64,000 nt of DNA from Trachythela sp. YZ-2020 (lineage: Eukaryota > Cnidaria > Anthozoa > Malacalcyonacea > Clavulariidae). Shown here piece by piece: positions 1 to 11,585 of this stretch. Position numbers and translations under genes: made by a program. The stretch's first letter is position 1. The number at the start of each line of letters is the position of its first letter. The notes below the pieces were generated by a model, which ran no database searches, was not told the DNA's origin, and was given only the letters and a program-made list of their open reading frames with translations. The DNA is taken from contig JADLSH010000015.1 of NCBI GenBank assembly GCA_016169945.1, positions 1-64,000 on the forward strand, given 5' to 3'.

Positions 1-39
1 AATACACTCGTCAAGGCATGTTTCCCGTTTTTCTGGCTA
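1..39 (-). CDS. Ankyrin gene exon 7, cut by window edge
   Basis: After acceptor ATATCCTTTAG the phase-2 reading gives SSQKNGKHALTSV. This completes the ankyrin repeat opened by VTPLM at the end of exon 6. The exon runs off the window. Confidence 0.65.
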
Positions 40-3000
40 CTAAAGGATATTTAAAAAGTTATTTCATGCATTTATTTACTAGCTATGGCATCAAAGACAC
101 TGATTCTTTCAATTTCTTAGTATCTTGCTAGTGAATTATAAATATATAATTAATTATAAAAAGATGAATAGTTGATTACAATGATTACAAATTATAAAAT
201 TGTAACATACACTAGATGTAAATAACATTGAAAAAACCTTAGAGCTTGGCAAACAATGGCTTGTTTTTTTCCCGGCAAACGAAATTTTTGGTGTTCTAAA
301 TAACTAATAAGTGCACCAAAGTTTTTCATACGTGAAATATCTTTATAACATAATTATTTAGAATATGAAATTATTCTTACCTCATAAGGGGTGTAACACA
401 TTTTTCGGTCTTTTCTTCCAGAAGTCCACGATCTTGTTTAAAAATGATTTTCGCAAGATTTTTACATCCTACAGCACAAACGCTGAGAACAAATGATTCC
501 CATTCCTCAGTTTTCCTCTCCTGTTCTAGAAAATCCTCGCACAAATTCTGCTCCATTAAAAGATTTAGTACTTCTGCCTTACCACTCTGGGAGGCTGGGT
601 AAAGAATTGAATGACCACTTCCATCGATGTTTTTCATGGTTTTCAGAAGTTTAGTGCGTTCTTGGGTTTCCGAATCTATAGATGAAGAGTTGTAGCAAGC
701 CTCAGTAATATCATGTTTATAAAGGGTTAACTGACAATTGATATTTGCATGCCCTTATATTTGCTTGACAAGTGACAAATGATGTAATAGCACTGACAGT
801 CAATATGGACCAGACAATTATCGCGTCATATGCCCATTAAGATCCCTAGGCTTTATTATTAATCATGTACAGTAAATTTAATGATATAGTATAGGTGCTT
901 TTTTACACACCAGCGAAACATAAAATTTATTCAGGTTATCGAAAGAAATAATTTCGCTAGCAAATTTTCCGTACAAGTACTATAATAAAACTGCCAGTTT
1001 CGTAAACATTGGCTTTTAAAAACAAGTCTCATAGCGTGGTTTCGACTGAAATTTGAAAAAGATATACAAAAGTGAAAGTTTGACTATAAAAATGCACTTC
1101 GATTAATGATGAGTTCAATTTGACGTCTTTTTTTGACTCACGAGTGCGCATATCAATAGTTTTTACATAAGTGCACATGCAGCCATTTCAAATTTAGCTT
1201 ACATTGATAGAAAGTAGGGAAATAATAAGAATGCAGTTTACAGAATATAAACAACTCTTTTTGTTTTAGGGATATCTTGTGTCAAATTTGTCAAAAACCT
1301 CAATATTTGCTTGTTGTGACGTCATTTAAGGAAGATGGCATTTGCCTTGTAACGCCAAATGTTATATAATATTACATTACATTGCATACAACTATACATA
1401 AATTTTGTAACGCCAAATTTATGCATGTGTAAGTATTGGACTTGACTTGCATGCCATGGTTTCCTTAAATGACGTCACAAGTCTCCCGCCCCGAACACTT
1501 TCAAAGTCGCAGAAATTCTTCCAAGATAGGCAACTTTCACTGCTAAAAACAATGGTCTTTTTTAACATTTTTCACAAAAAGTTACCGTCACGCAGTTTAC
1601 AGAAGCATAAACTCAAGTGATTATTAAATAATAATAAGGCAATAAAGTACAAACTTACATGTGTTCAAGATTTCACTTATAACATCGGCACGGTCAGTCA
1701 GGGCTGCGACATGAATAGGGGATTCATTATGATTATTTCTTTTGTTTACGTCAGGTTTTGCAAGAAGCAACAGTTTAACTACTTTAATATTGTTGCGCTT
1801 TATTGCGACGAGAAGTGGTGTAGATCCATGACTATCCGGAACGTCTGAAAAATCATTTAGGAATTTTGGTCGCTTTTCTAAAACCTCCATTACTCTTACT
1901 GAAGTACGCTTCCTTGCAAGAATGTGTAGAGCTGTCCCTTTTGGATGCCGGTCCAAATGCACGGATACGTAAGAATCCCGGCCAAAAAGTTCAATATCTT
2001 TTTTCTTTGAAATGGGCTTTTTTCCGTAGGTCTCGCAAAGTACGTCCAAGCACTTTAAACTGTAAGTGTCGGCTGCTACCAGTATAAGATATTGAATTTG
2101 CATTTTATTCAACGGTGGACCTTGAGAAATTAGAATATATTTCATAAGCTTATGTCAATGGAATTACTCCTCTTCGTGTGGAACTAGTCTTCTTTAAAAT
2201 GTTCTAAATTAGCATTTTCTCTCTAAGTACTTGAAAATTAAAAGTACAAGAACTTCCCACTTTTGCTCGTGGAGTCTGATGTCATTTACTGTATTTTGTT
2301 TTGTATTATGGTAGCGGCTATTGAACTATTGGTAAAAAAGACGACAAAATTCCAATGACAGGGAAAGAATAAGAAGAGAATGCTACTTAACTATTTGGGG
2401 CATGTGCTTTGTCTCTTATTATTAACAGGGCTGGGCGCATAGACACACACTGCAATGGGAAAAGCGATCTCATGAGACTATGATAACCTTCATAAAAATC
2501 TTAAAGAATACTGTATATTGAGAGATGAAAAACCGATCTTAAACTTCTAGAATTGATCAAAGCTTTCCAGAAACTATTTCCTACCCATGTTTTTTCCTAA
2601 TTGAGAATTAAAGATTTATTTATGTGTGTGTTTTGTTTTTATAAGCTGTTTTTAACAATAGATAATTCGATCAGATTCCGATTGTGTGGGCGCACAGCTT
2701 TACGGATTCAAACTATTCATTATACGACAAGTACAATTGATTTAGTCTCCCTTACGAAATTTTCCTATCGAAACTTTCCTAAATTCCTATCGGAATTTCT
2801 GTAGGAAATTCGGACTAATTTCGTATAGGAATTTCTATAGGAATTTCTAAAGAATACCTCTAGAAATTTCCAAAGAATTCCTATAGGAAATTCTAAAGGA
2901 TTCATTTCCTATAGGAAATTCGGACTAGTTTCTATCGGAATTCCACTTGGAATTTCAATAGTAATCCTATAGGATTTAGTAGGATTCCTATAGAAACTTC

Positions 3001-6000
3001 TACAGGGTGTCCCAAAAAAAAGTGACACTATAGAAATTATCCGATTGTTATAATTTGAATGCCTGAGCACTATGCTAAACCCACAAGTGCATAAACTTCT
3101 GCTTCTGGAATTTAAAATAACTCCTATTACCATAAAAATCAAATTACATGTAAATCATACGACCAGTTGGAGTAACAATAATGGTTCAAATGACTACAGA
3201 GCAACGAGTATTTATTGTAACACAATTTACCCTAATACCGAATGTAACCGCAGTGCAATAATCGAGGAATTCAACGCTTTACGGCAGCAGCCTAAAATGA
3301 TTCGAAATGTGATGCGCGGAATGCACAGGCGAACCATTCTTTTTGTCGAAAGAAATGGAGGACATGTTGAAGGGCGCGGCCCATAGCTTAAACATTAATT
3401 TAATCAATTGTTGTTACGTGTAAAATAAAAAGAAAACCGTTTATTAGTGTAATCGTTTTGCTTGACTCGGGCGTTAAAATATTTGGACGAAGCGAAAACG
3501 TTTTAAAATGCTTAAATGTAAATACAATTTCATTAAATTCCCAGGTGTGTAATCACGCGCGTTTAAGAGCGGTTTAAGAACAATGAGATAATTTCTATAG
3601 TGTCACTTTTTTGGGGGACACCCTGTATAGGAATCCTATAGGAATTAGTAGGAATCCTATAGGAACTTCAATAGGAATTTAGTAGGATTCCAGTAGGATT
3701 GTTAATAGGATTCCTATAAGAAATGTATTCATATTCCTATAAGAATTTCTCTACGAATACCAATAAAAATTCATATATAGTTTGTCCTTTGTAAGAATCC
3801 ATGTAGAATTGTTATGACTTATGTATTATAAAAGTGCATAACAGCATTTCAGACAGACAAGAATAGATTATTGATAAATTATATACTTTACAGGGATATC
3901 AGATGTTCCGAGACAAAACTGTTGTGTACTGGGGAGCTAGTCGGGACATAAACAGACAAACAAAGTCTTTAAAACGAGATAAATGAAAATTATTTAGAGG
4001 AACAGGAAGAAAAACAGTCAAAAGAACGAAGAGTTTTAAAGCGTTTTAAACGCGTGTCTATTTTGTATACTTGCTTTTGCCGTATTGGCATGCAGTATAT
4101 TATAGTTTGTGGATTTTAAAATGCGTAGGTCACCCTGTGTGGTCAATTCAACATTGATTAATCTTAAAAGGTATTTTAGTATTAATTCAAATACGTTATA
4201 GAATAAGAAACAACATATTTAATCTCAAAAACAAGTGCGAAAAGAAATATCAAAATACTGTTGAAGTTTTATGAAAATTTCGAAATGTTTTGTGAGACTT
4301 CTAAGGTTGAATTTTACAGTAAATCAAAGCTAAAAGAGTACATAAAAACATACCTACTTTATATAGTTGGGCAATTGATAATTTTATAGTAAAAATTAAC
4401 AAATCTTATCAATATTTTACCATTTTGTACAAAATAATAGAAATATACAGTGTTGCGTGTTACCATGGTTACAGTGATCGACTCAGTACTTCATGTAACA
4501 ATAACTTTTGGGGGAGTAATTGTGGTGTTCGAATGGGCGAGGGGATTCTGCATGCATGTATTTCTAGTTAGTTATAGAGTATATTACATGGTTGCGCGGA
4601 AATATGGAATTTATTTCGAGTGTTGAAGAGAATATTGCTCACGAGTCACAATTCTACAAACGGACCAATTTTTAAAATTTGAGCAAATATTTCAAAACGA
4701 GGCTAGTCCATGAGCCTTTGCGTTCTAGACTGTGACGTCAACCATGACGTAACTATAGCCACCAGTTCACTGAGCATCAGTTGTCCAGTCCATCTGTCCA
4801 TGAGCAAAATCAGCAAAGGGCATTAGAGCAAACAAGTAATTTTTCTCGCAAAAATCTAAATTTAGGCAATTAGCAGAAGAATATGTTTCTTTTCAGAAAC
4901 TCAATGAAATGAGATCGAATTTTACACAAGTACAATGAATGAATTTTACCTAATAAAGGATTCAGCTTTACTTGTACTCTTATACACAGGTTATCTTAAA
5001 GATTATTGCGGTAAGATTGAATATATTGAACCCATGTGCGTCTCTTGGTAATTTGGTTAAAACATTCATATGAATCATTGATAACGAAAACGTGCAAAAC
5101 CTTTTCCGCAGAGGCTGATCGAGTTGAGTGAGTTTTGAGAGGCACATAAATCTTCCCAGCTTCTGCGGTGTAATTGTGTTTCAGTTATTGTATAATCACA
5201 GGTACAAATTCCTGTGACCAATATGTTTGTGATTCATCAGGAATAGAAGGAGAATACCCATAGGAATACAAAAGCTCAGTTAGGAATTTCTATAGGAATA
5301 CAAAATAATGTCCTATAGGAATTCCTATTTCAATGCATGAGTCGGATGAAAATTCCTATAGGAAAATAATTTTTATAGGAATTCCTATAGGAGCAAATAT
5401 TAGTTCCTATAGGAAAATTAATTCCTATAAGATTTCCTATAGGAAAACAAATTTCCTATAAGAATTTCTATAGGATACTATAGGAAATTTTCCAAAACAA
5501 CCAAAAATACAATTTTAAAAAAGCACCTCTTGCTACAGTTATGTCAAAGTTTTGTCTTATGTTTAGAGTAATTTTGGTTTTGGGCGAAATATACGACGAA
5601 CTTTATTGTTTCGAGACTCTTTCACAAATGCGACAGGCTAGGAGTAGACTTCTAGAGTACTATTTCACGAAGATAACCACATGTATGAGATAAGAAATAA
5701 TACGTTTATGATTCGATCCTTTCAAAAATATGTTTTCATTGAAATAAAGATGTGGAATTATTAAATCAAAATAGACTAGGAGCATCAGCACATTATACGA
5801 TTGCATAATTCAGAACACACTATGTAAAGTAAAAAGCGCATAAGCAAAACGGACTGGGCTGCCACTTTGTAGATCAAGATTTGTTAACTTACCATCAGTA
5901 ATTAGTTCCCTCATTTCTCGAACTCCGTGATAACGTATTCTCTCGCTAATGTCATGCAACCGTTCCGCAGTTACTCCATCCACTTGATCTCCAGATATGG

Positions 6001-8600
6001 AGCTCGTTAAAAAAGCTTTCTCTAAATTATATTCGAAGAAATTTTATTAACAATGAGAGAATATTAAATCAATTTGTATTTTTCATGGCTTACGACTGTA
6101 ATAAGTACTGCTGCAGTGAACAGTTTGCAAAGTTGGGTACTGCATGAGTACCTGTTTATACACTTGTTGCAAGTTCCTATTCTTCTGATCCACTATGTTG
6201 CGAATGGAATGACGTAGTGTGGGAGGGCGAGCGAGAAATAAGAACTTGTGCACATTGGACCCGAAATTAAGCCAACATAATACAATTCCTAATAAATGTT
6301 TTTTTCAAACTTAGCAGAAAATATCTAAGCAGAATACAAGTATGAAAAAATAATTTAACTATAGAATATAAATGATCAAATAGAATATAAATGAGCAACC
6401 TAAACGAAATATTTTGGCTTATTAACTCCAGTCCATCCCCCTATTCTGGCCTTCTCTCGCGTGCCACGTCGTGTCATTCAAACTATGGTCATTGTATTTT
6501 CAAGTCAATAGTTTTCTTTTATTATTCTATTATCAATTTATCATATTTCGTTATGATTTTTGCTAGGATTATGAATAAATGCGGAGTCATGCAGATAGTT
6601 CTATATAAACAAACTCGCTGACTTGTTCCTCGAAGACGAGTAATTAACTCGCCTACACATATATATAAGAGTAAAAAATAAGGGTATATATATATAGTTA
6701 CTGAAATATTATTATTTGGTCACATCGAAAGGTTATTTCAGTATTGCAGAAAGCTACAATTTGTTATAATCTATCAGGTACAATTGACCCAAAATAGTAT
6801 ATGATAACAGTCTCCTATAAGCTTGATTTCCATGATAATTCAGAGAAATGGCGCAAATCGCACCAAGGATATTCGCAAAAAGTATCTGCGACTATAACGA
6901 CATAATGGAAAGCACTCCTTAAAAGATGAACTAAAGAAGGACTAAAGTCGTATCTTATTTCGCCTAATTTAAAAATGGCCAATTTTGGAGGTAATAATAT
7001 CGCCGCATGTGTACTCACAACCTAGTTAATATATTATATATATGTAAATCCGTGCAAAATCGATCATTTTAAGTATATGTTGAATCGGTGAATGGACAAA
7101 AGTTAAAAATTATCGTGGAAACTTAAAATTATGCATTTCATGGCGTTCTTCTATTAAGAGTAAAACGGCTTGGTTTTGGTGGGAAATACTGTACGCTTAT
7201 TTATCTTGCGAGGATTTCAGTTTGTTTCCCCGTATCATTACGCGCTCACGTACGGACCGAAAGCTTTGGTAAATTAAATAAAATGTCCCACTAACGACGA
7301 TTATATATTAATCGGCATGTAAAATTACAAAGATTTTATGCAAAACTAAACACTACGATGTTGCAAAAGAGCACAAAAATTACGAGAGCAAAAATTAAAC
7401 AAGAATGATGTTAATTTTTGAAGTTAATTTTTCTGCCCATATTAACAAAATTTTTAAATATTAATATTATAAACGTAAACTAATGATAAGAGATAATTGT
7501 TGTAATGGGTTTCTTTCTCTACCTTCAATTTCCTCTTCCCCGATCAATGGAGCGTCTTCTTTTTCATCTTTTACAAGGGACTTATCGCGTTGTGCGCTGT
7601 CTAAAGTAACGCATTGAAAAAATAAACCAAATTAGGACAAAAGATATACCATACGTGCTTAACAATAATATCACACTAAAACAAAGTATAGATTCATATA
7701 TAATTGAAGAATGTCAAAGAATAACACAACAAGGTTGAAATCCCATTTTAAATCTCTTGAAAAACACAAAATACTAGAAAATACTAGATATTTAAGTGAT
7801 TGAACAGGAGGTTATATCCGACATGTTTTCTCTGTCTACTCTGGCTTCAATTATAAGAATGCAAAGCCCAATCGAATTACACATATCACCGACCATAGCG
7901 AAGATTAGTGGTAATAACTTTGCTATTATCCCTTCGATCGCATGCTTCGTTCACACACATATCCTGCAAAAGGTGATTTGCCTTTGTTTAAAGTTGAAAC
8001 GGCTTGTTGAAACAGTTGCAATGGTATCAGATTTCGAGGAGTTACTTTTAATTACCTGAGCGGACCTCGTCACCCTTCTTACTTCCGTCCTCTTGATTCG
8101 ACAACTTCAAATCATCTTTGTTAAAAATCATCAAAATAGAGAAATTTAGAAAGCTCGAATTACAACTGCGTTGGTCAACCTTTACACAAAAATCAGGTCG
8201 GTTCATTGTCATGTGTGTTTTGTATTTTCGCCAAATAAACCAATAGCAATATCTTGAATCAATCATTGTGTAAAATCACGGTTGGGCAATTAAACAAAAT
8301 ATTGCTGAATTTTAAATTAAAATTGAATAATTAAATAACTAAATAAAGCATAATACACACGTAACGATGAACCAACCCTATTTTTGCATCAACTTAACAA
8401 ACATAAATTGATAATCCATGAATTGCATTGTATTTTCATCGAATTCCTTACTTTCTTTATTCTTTCGAATAAGGTTAAAAAACCCATACTTTACCTTTAT
8501 CATTTTCTTCAGCTCTTAAAATGTTTGTATCATTTCCATTCAACTCATCTTCGTTATGTGAAATAACATCCATGTGCAGACCATTTGCCGAATTTTCCAT
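1..8600 (-). CDS. Ankyrin-repeat protein gene, seven exons, 3' end outside window
   Basis: Seven exons were joined by hand on the minus strand: 8600-8495, 8115-8056, 7600-7523, 6021-5893, 2120-1659, 753-381 and 39-1. Every junction has an AG acceptor and GT donor, and phases agree throughout (1,1,1,1,1,2). About 415 residues are present. The first 120 or so are acidic and low in hydrophobic residues. From exon 5 the protein has ankyrin-type helices, for example GSTPLLVAIKRNNIKVVKLL and ESPIHVAALTDRADVISEIL, continuing in exon 6 (SILYPASQSGKAEVLNLLME) and exon 7. An unusual N-terminus followed by irregular ankyrin repeats is seen in TRPA1-like channels, but the membrane part would lie outside the window, so channel identity is a guess. 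Ankyrin repeats act in protein-protein contacts. Introns hold only repeats. No in-frame stop was met. Confidence 0.8.
381..753 (-). CDS. Ankyrin gene exon 6
   Basis: A 373-base exon, phase 1 in and 2 out, with acceptor AATATAAG and donor GTAAGA. It begins WHANINCQLTLYKHDITEAC, carries the repeat SILYPASQSGKAEVLNLLME, and ends in the start of another repeat (VTPLM). Confidence 0.8.
1316..1478. repeat. Short inverted repeat in ankyrin-gene intron
   Basis: GTGACGTCATTTAAGGAA at 1316 is repeated in inverted form ending at 1478. Between them the motif TTGTAACGCCAAAT occurs twice. This is a possible small MITE; no clear target duplication is seen. The rest of this intron (754-1658) shows nothing else I can name. 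Confidence 0.55.
1659..2120 (-). CDS. Ankyrin gene exon 5, main ankyrin repeats
   Basis: A 462-base phase 1-1 exon. The acceptor TTTCTCAAG precedes 2120 and donor GTAAGT follows 1659. It holds at least three ankyrin repeats, with the TALHILA, GSTPLLVAI and ESPIHVAAL signatures starting successive repeats. A Met codon at 2145 lies in the intron and is not the start. Confidence 0.85.
2757..2999. repeat. TTCCTATAGGAA palindromic array, block 1
   Basis: Imperfect reiteration of a self-complementary unit around TTCCTATAGGAATT, spaced irregularly. It lies in the intron between ankyrin exons 4 and 5. Because the unit is its own reverse complement, the block has no orientation. Confidence 0.8.
3003..3625 (+). 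mobile_element. Mariner-like TIR element, internally deleted
   Basis: Terminal inverted repeats of about 36 bases begin CAGGGTGTCCC and contain AAGTGACACTATAGAAAT. They are flanked by TA on both sides (3001-3002, 3626-3627), the Tc1/mariner target. The element sits inside the TTCCTATAGGAA array and splits it. Its interior keeps short transposase remnants but is far too short for an autonomous copy. Confidence 0.8.
3181..3386 (+). pseudogene. Transposase remnant inside mariner-like element
   Basis: TTEQRVFIVTQF from 3196 resembles the helix-turn-helix start of Tc1/mariner-type transposases. MHRRTILFVERNGGHVEG before 3386 resembles the C-terminal end of such proteins (a VxRxGGHxE ending). The two ends lie in different frames and the catalytic core is missing, so this is a deletion derivative. 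Family assignment is from recall. Confidence 0.5.
3626..3790. repeat. TTCCTATAGGAA palindromic array, block 2
   Basis: Continuation of block 1 on the other side of the mariner-like insertion, with variants such as ATAGGAATTTAGTAGGATTCC. Confidence 0.75.
3980..4567 (+). mobile_element. Helitron-like repeat copy A, 5' truncated
   Basis: Closely related over its length to the inverse of 59137-59760. It ends GGATTCTGCATGCATG...TATTTCTAG at 4567, followed by T, exactly as in the copies ending at 11585 and 59137. It lacks the GC-rich 5' end present in those copies. No protein is encoded. Confidence 0.55.
4568..5224. other. Intron sequence, nothing recognised
   Basis: AT-rich intron of the ankyrin gene. 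It contains a short stretch with TGACGTCAACCATGACGT near 4732 but no coding or repeat signature I can support. Confidence 0.4.
5225..5485. repeat. TTCCTATAGGAA palindromic array, block 3
   Basis: Second, separate array of the same palindromic unit, with ATAGGAATTCCTATAGGA variants, about 1.4 kb from block 2 and in the same intron. Confidence 0.75.
5893..6021 (-). CDS. Ankyrin gene exon 4
   Basis: A 129-base phase 1-1 exon between acceptor ATAATTTAG and donor GTAAGT. The translation includes ERLHDISERIRYHGVREMRE, predicted helical, just before the repeat region. Confidence 0.75.
6022..7522. other. Ankyrin-gene intron, no feature recognised
   Basis: AT-rich sequence with short TA microsatellites at 6656-6700. 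No exon with flanking splice sites and phase fit was found, and no terminal repeats were seen. Confidence 0.4.
7523..7600 (-). CDS. Ankyrin gene exon 3
   Basis: A 78-base phase 1-1 exon between acceptor TACTTTAG and donor GTAGAG. It encodes an acidic linker (SAQRDKSLVKDEKEDAPLIG). Confidence 0.7.
8056..8115 (-). CDS. Ankyrin gene exon 2
   Basis: A 60-base phase 1-1 exon between acceptor AACAAAG and donor GTAATT. It encodes a charged segment (DLKLSNQEDGSKKGDEVRS). Confidence 0.65.
8495..8600 (-). CDS. Ankyrin gene exon 1 with start codon
   Basis: ATG at 8600-8598 begins MENSANGLHMDVISHNEDEL; 35 codons plus one base. Donor GTAAAG follows position 8495. Acidic and polar, with no signal peptide, so the product should start in the cytosol. 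Confidence 0.75.
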
Positions 8601-9791
8601 CTTGTATCTTAAAAACACAGTATAAAGTAATTAAAGTAAAACATAATCTTCATGGTGTATAAAAAAGCGGAATTGTCGATTCAAATAAGGATTTCGCAAA
8701 TTTTAAGCAGCAACACTTTAATGTTTACATTTTTTTAAAGCTTAGCCATTCAGTTTTCGAACATACGGTTACTTTTTTAAATTTGAACAAAAGGTTCGTG
8801 AAAATATTATTTTGACTGAGATCGGAAAATCAAACATTTGAGATGCAAATAGCAACTCGATAGGGAAAGAACTTAGCTTATTCTCGCCAAAACAAGAAAA
8901 ATTTAACCGTTTTAGAGATGGTTCATCAATACTCAGTAACTATAGGTTCCTATGGACTACTTTAATAATATTTGCTAAATTTACATGCATTACGGACCTT
9001 GTTTAAGCTTGCCGAATCATGGCTCAATACCACGATATAAATGTCAGCAATAACGAACGAAACCTTGTTGTTTTTTAATGATTTTTTGCAATTGATTAAG
9101 GGGTTTGGAATACATTGAGAACCAATATCTTTTTATATGTTTTTTGCACAGTTATTATTACTTTTTCTCGTGTGGCAACAACAAAATTAAACTTTAGACA
9201 CGAAAATTCAGGAACTGTTTTGAATGCGAGTATGAAATAACATAGCAAAATCGCATAATTAGACTGCATCTAAAAATGAAAGGTTCTACTAAATTTCCTC
9301 TTGTGCAGTCGCTACTTGAACTAAAGCGACAGCGAAGCACTTCTTTGAAAGAGAAAAGAACAGGTTTTAAATTAAACAAACCATATGGTCTGGTATTTTA
9401 CGAAAATTATTAAGCATATAAGATGGATTCCGTCTTTTATACACCATGTACACCTGCCGAGAGATGGTCTGGAAACTCAGCTAGCAATGAAGCGTTTATA
9501 ATGTGCTATGATTTTATGTTGAGACTAATTCACCATCAACACATCGTTTAAAATTTTGCTTATTAGTAGTTCAGCAGTACGTTTGAGTGATTCGACCAGA
9601 TGATGCCATTGGATGATGATACGATTGTTTATTATTTGAAAAAAATCGATGTCTTCATCCTGATGCACAAGTTTGCGTAGCGAAAGAAAAAAATCAAGAA
9701 TAAAGCTCAATACAGTTTAAACAAATCCATAAATGTCCGCCATGTTACCAAACTAACTACTATATATGAGAACCAGTTCAAATTGAGTTGG
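8601..9791. other. Upstream region of ankyrin gene, nothing firm
   Basis: Would hold the promoter and 5' UTR of the minus-strand ankyrin gene. No TATA box or other element can be called with confidence. Short open frames here lack coding character. Confidence 0.35.
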
Positions 9792-9795
9792 TTAA

Positions 9796-10290
9796 AGGGC
9801 TTATGCAGCGAAAATTCGGTTCGAGTGAAACTCTCTTATTAAAGAGAACTTTTGAAGTTATGAAGATTGACGTTTGGAGCTTTTCCGTATCCCACTTCGT
9901 TCTTGAGATATTAAGATGTGTTTGATATGTAAATAACATCACTGTGACATCACACTGCATAATGAATTGTTGGAAAATCACGAATATCTTTGAAATAATT
10001 GAATTAAATCACTTGAAACTCTGCATGACTTGTGTGGTGTCCTGCGACAGGCGGAAACAAATGACAGTTTAAAGGCGATTGGTTAAATAATCTCAGAGGT
10101 ATTCGTGATTTTCCAACAATTCATTATGCAGTGTGATGTCACAGTGATGTTATTTACATATCAAACACATCTTAATATCTCAAGAACGAAGTGGGATATG
10201 GAAAAGTTCCAAACGTCAATCTTCATAACTTCAAACGTTCTCTTTAATAAGAGAGTTTCACTCTAACCGAATTTTCGCTGCATAAGGCCT
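9796..10290. mobile_element. Foldback element with about 200-bp arms and TTAA target
   Basis: Arms at 9796-9995 and 10090-10290 are inverted copies with only a few mismatches. TTAA flanks both ends (9792-9795, 10291-10294). The spacer is about 95 bases and there is no coding sequence. A TTAA target fits piggyBac- or Kolobok-mobilised MITEs. The near-identity of the arms suggests recent origin or gene conversion. Confidence 0.85.
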
Positions 10291-10480
10291 TTAAGACAGT
10301 GAAAACTGTATTGCGAATTTCTCAGCATCGAGTTAATTGTCATTTATAGTCGTTCTTTCTTTAAAATTCACTTCTTTAATATAAATTCTGATAATAATTG
10401 ATCTTTCTATCATTGTTTTCAAATGCTGTTATGCTTCGTGCCACCATTCAGTTTTTGCTGCAACTTGATATTTAGCTTAA

Positions 10481-11585
10481 TCCCCGAGCCGGCGCGAAGC
10501 GCCGTGCGAGGGTAATAATTCCGCTCGGATATTTACACCCGGAAAAAAAGGGAAGCAATGGGAAATCCAAAGTTCATCAAGTTTTGCGGGCTCATGGGTG
10601 TGATGGGTGGTCATCTCACTAATCTTTGTTAGGAGTGGAATGAGCTAATTATAAAAAAACATGAGTAAGTCATATCAGTAAGTCTGAATCATAACTTATA
10701 AATAGCTTTTTGGGACTTCAGGAAAAGCTGCGGAACAAATTTATCGTTTATACTTTATAAAAAAGGATAAATAGAGATAGATGGTCGAAAAAATATGGCA
10801 AGTTTCTTATATTAAATTGTTGATATAGCCGTAAGAATGTTGTTTTATTTACATAGATTTTCATTTTTTTATAATTAAAATATGCTATATTTTATTCTAT
10901 CAAAAAGTTCCAACTTAAAAGGAGAGCGAAATCGTTCCACACGAGAGAATTTGTATATTTTCAACTGATTTCATTTCAAAACTAATTTATAAGTAAAAGG
11001 CAGTTTAGTTTTATAAACTTTTGGCAACGTTTTAATAAACGGAAGGTTGCATTTAAACATTAATTTGAAGCTTATAGAATGCACAAGAACATACCTACAC
11101 CATATATCTCAGATTTGTATGGCTAAAACAACTAATATTTTAATTATTTTTGTAGTTTTTGTAACCTGTTGTTTTGTACTCCAGAAAAGAAGTTTATTTT
11201 ATCGTGTTGCCATGGCTACTGTGCTTCCTCTTCTTGAAACAAAATTTCAATTTTTTATTCTTTCAAAATAAATTTCCCAAAATAATATTGTTTCCTTCCA
11301 CTTTTCTTTCCAAGCTATTAGAGAATGATCAAAATTTTAATGGCAAATTTAAAATGAAGGAAGCCACAGTGATTACGTCTTCATTTGGTGAAGAGGGGTG
11401 TGAGCCAAGGATCCAATTCTGTTTTCTATGCCAAAAATTTGTTTTGAACGCAGATATCCGACTCGCCTACAACCTTTGCATGGCAGATTTTTTGATAAAA
11501 AAGATTAGCAATAGTAATGTTTTGCAATGTAATGTCTGGCAATGTTCAGCTGGGGCGAGGGGTTACTGCAAGCATGTATTTCTAG
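10481..11585 (+). mobile_element. Helitron-like non-autonomous element copy C
   Basis: Starts TCCCCGAGCCGGCGCGAAGC after an A and ends TTTCTAG before a T. The first 62 or so bases match the inverted copy ending at 59935 almost perfectly. The last 30 match copies A and B. A...TC start, CTRR end and A/T flanks fit Helitrons. The GC hairpin (GGCGC-GAA-GCGCC) is at the 5' rather than the 3' end, which is atypical. No RepHel gene is present. Confidence 0.5.
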
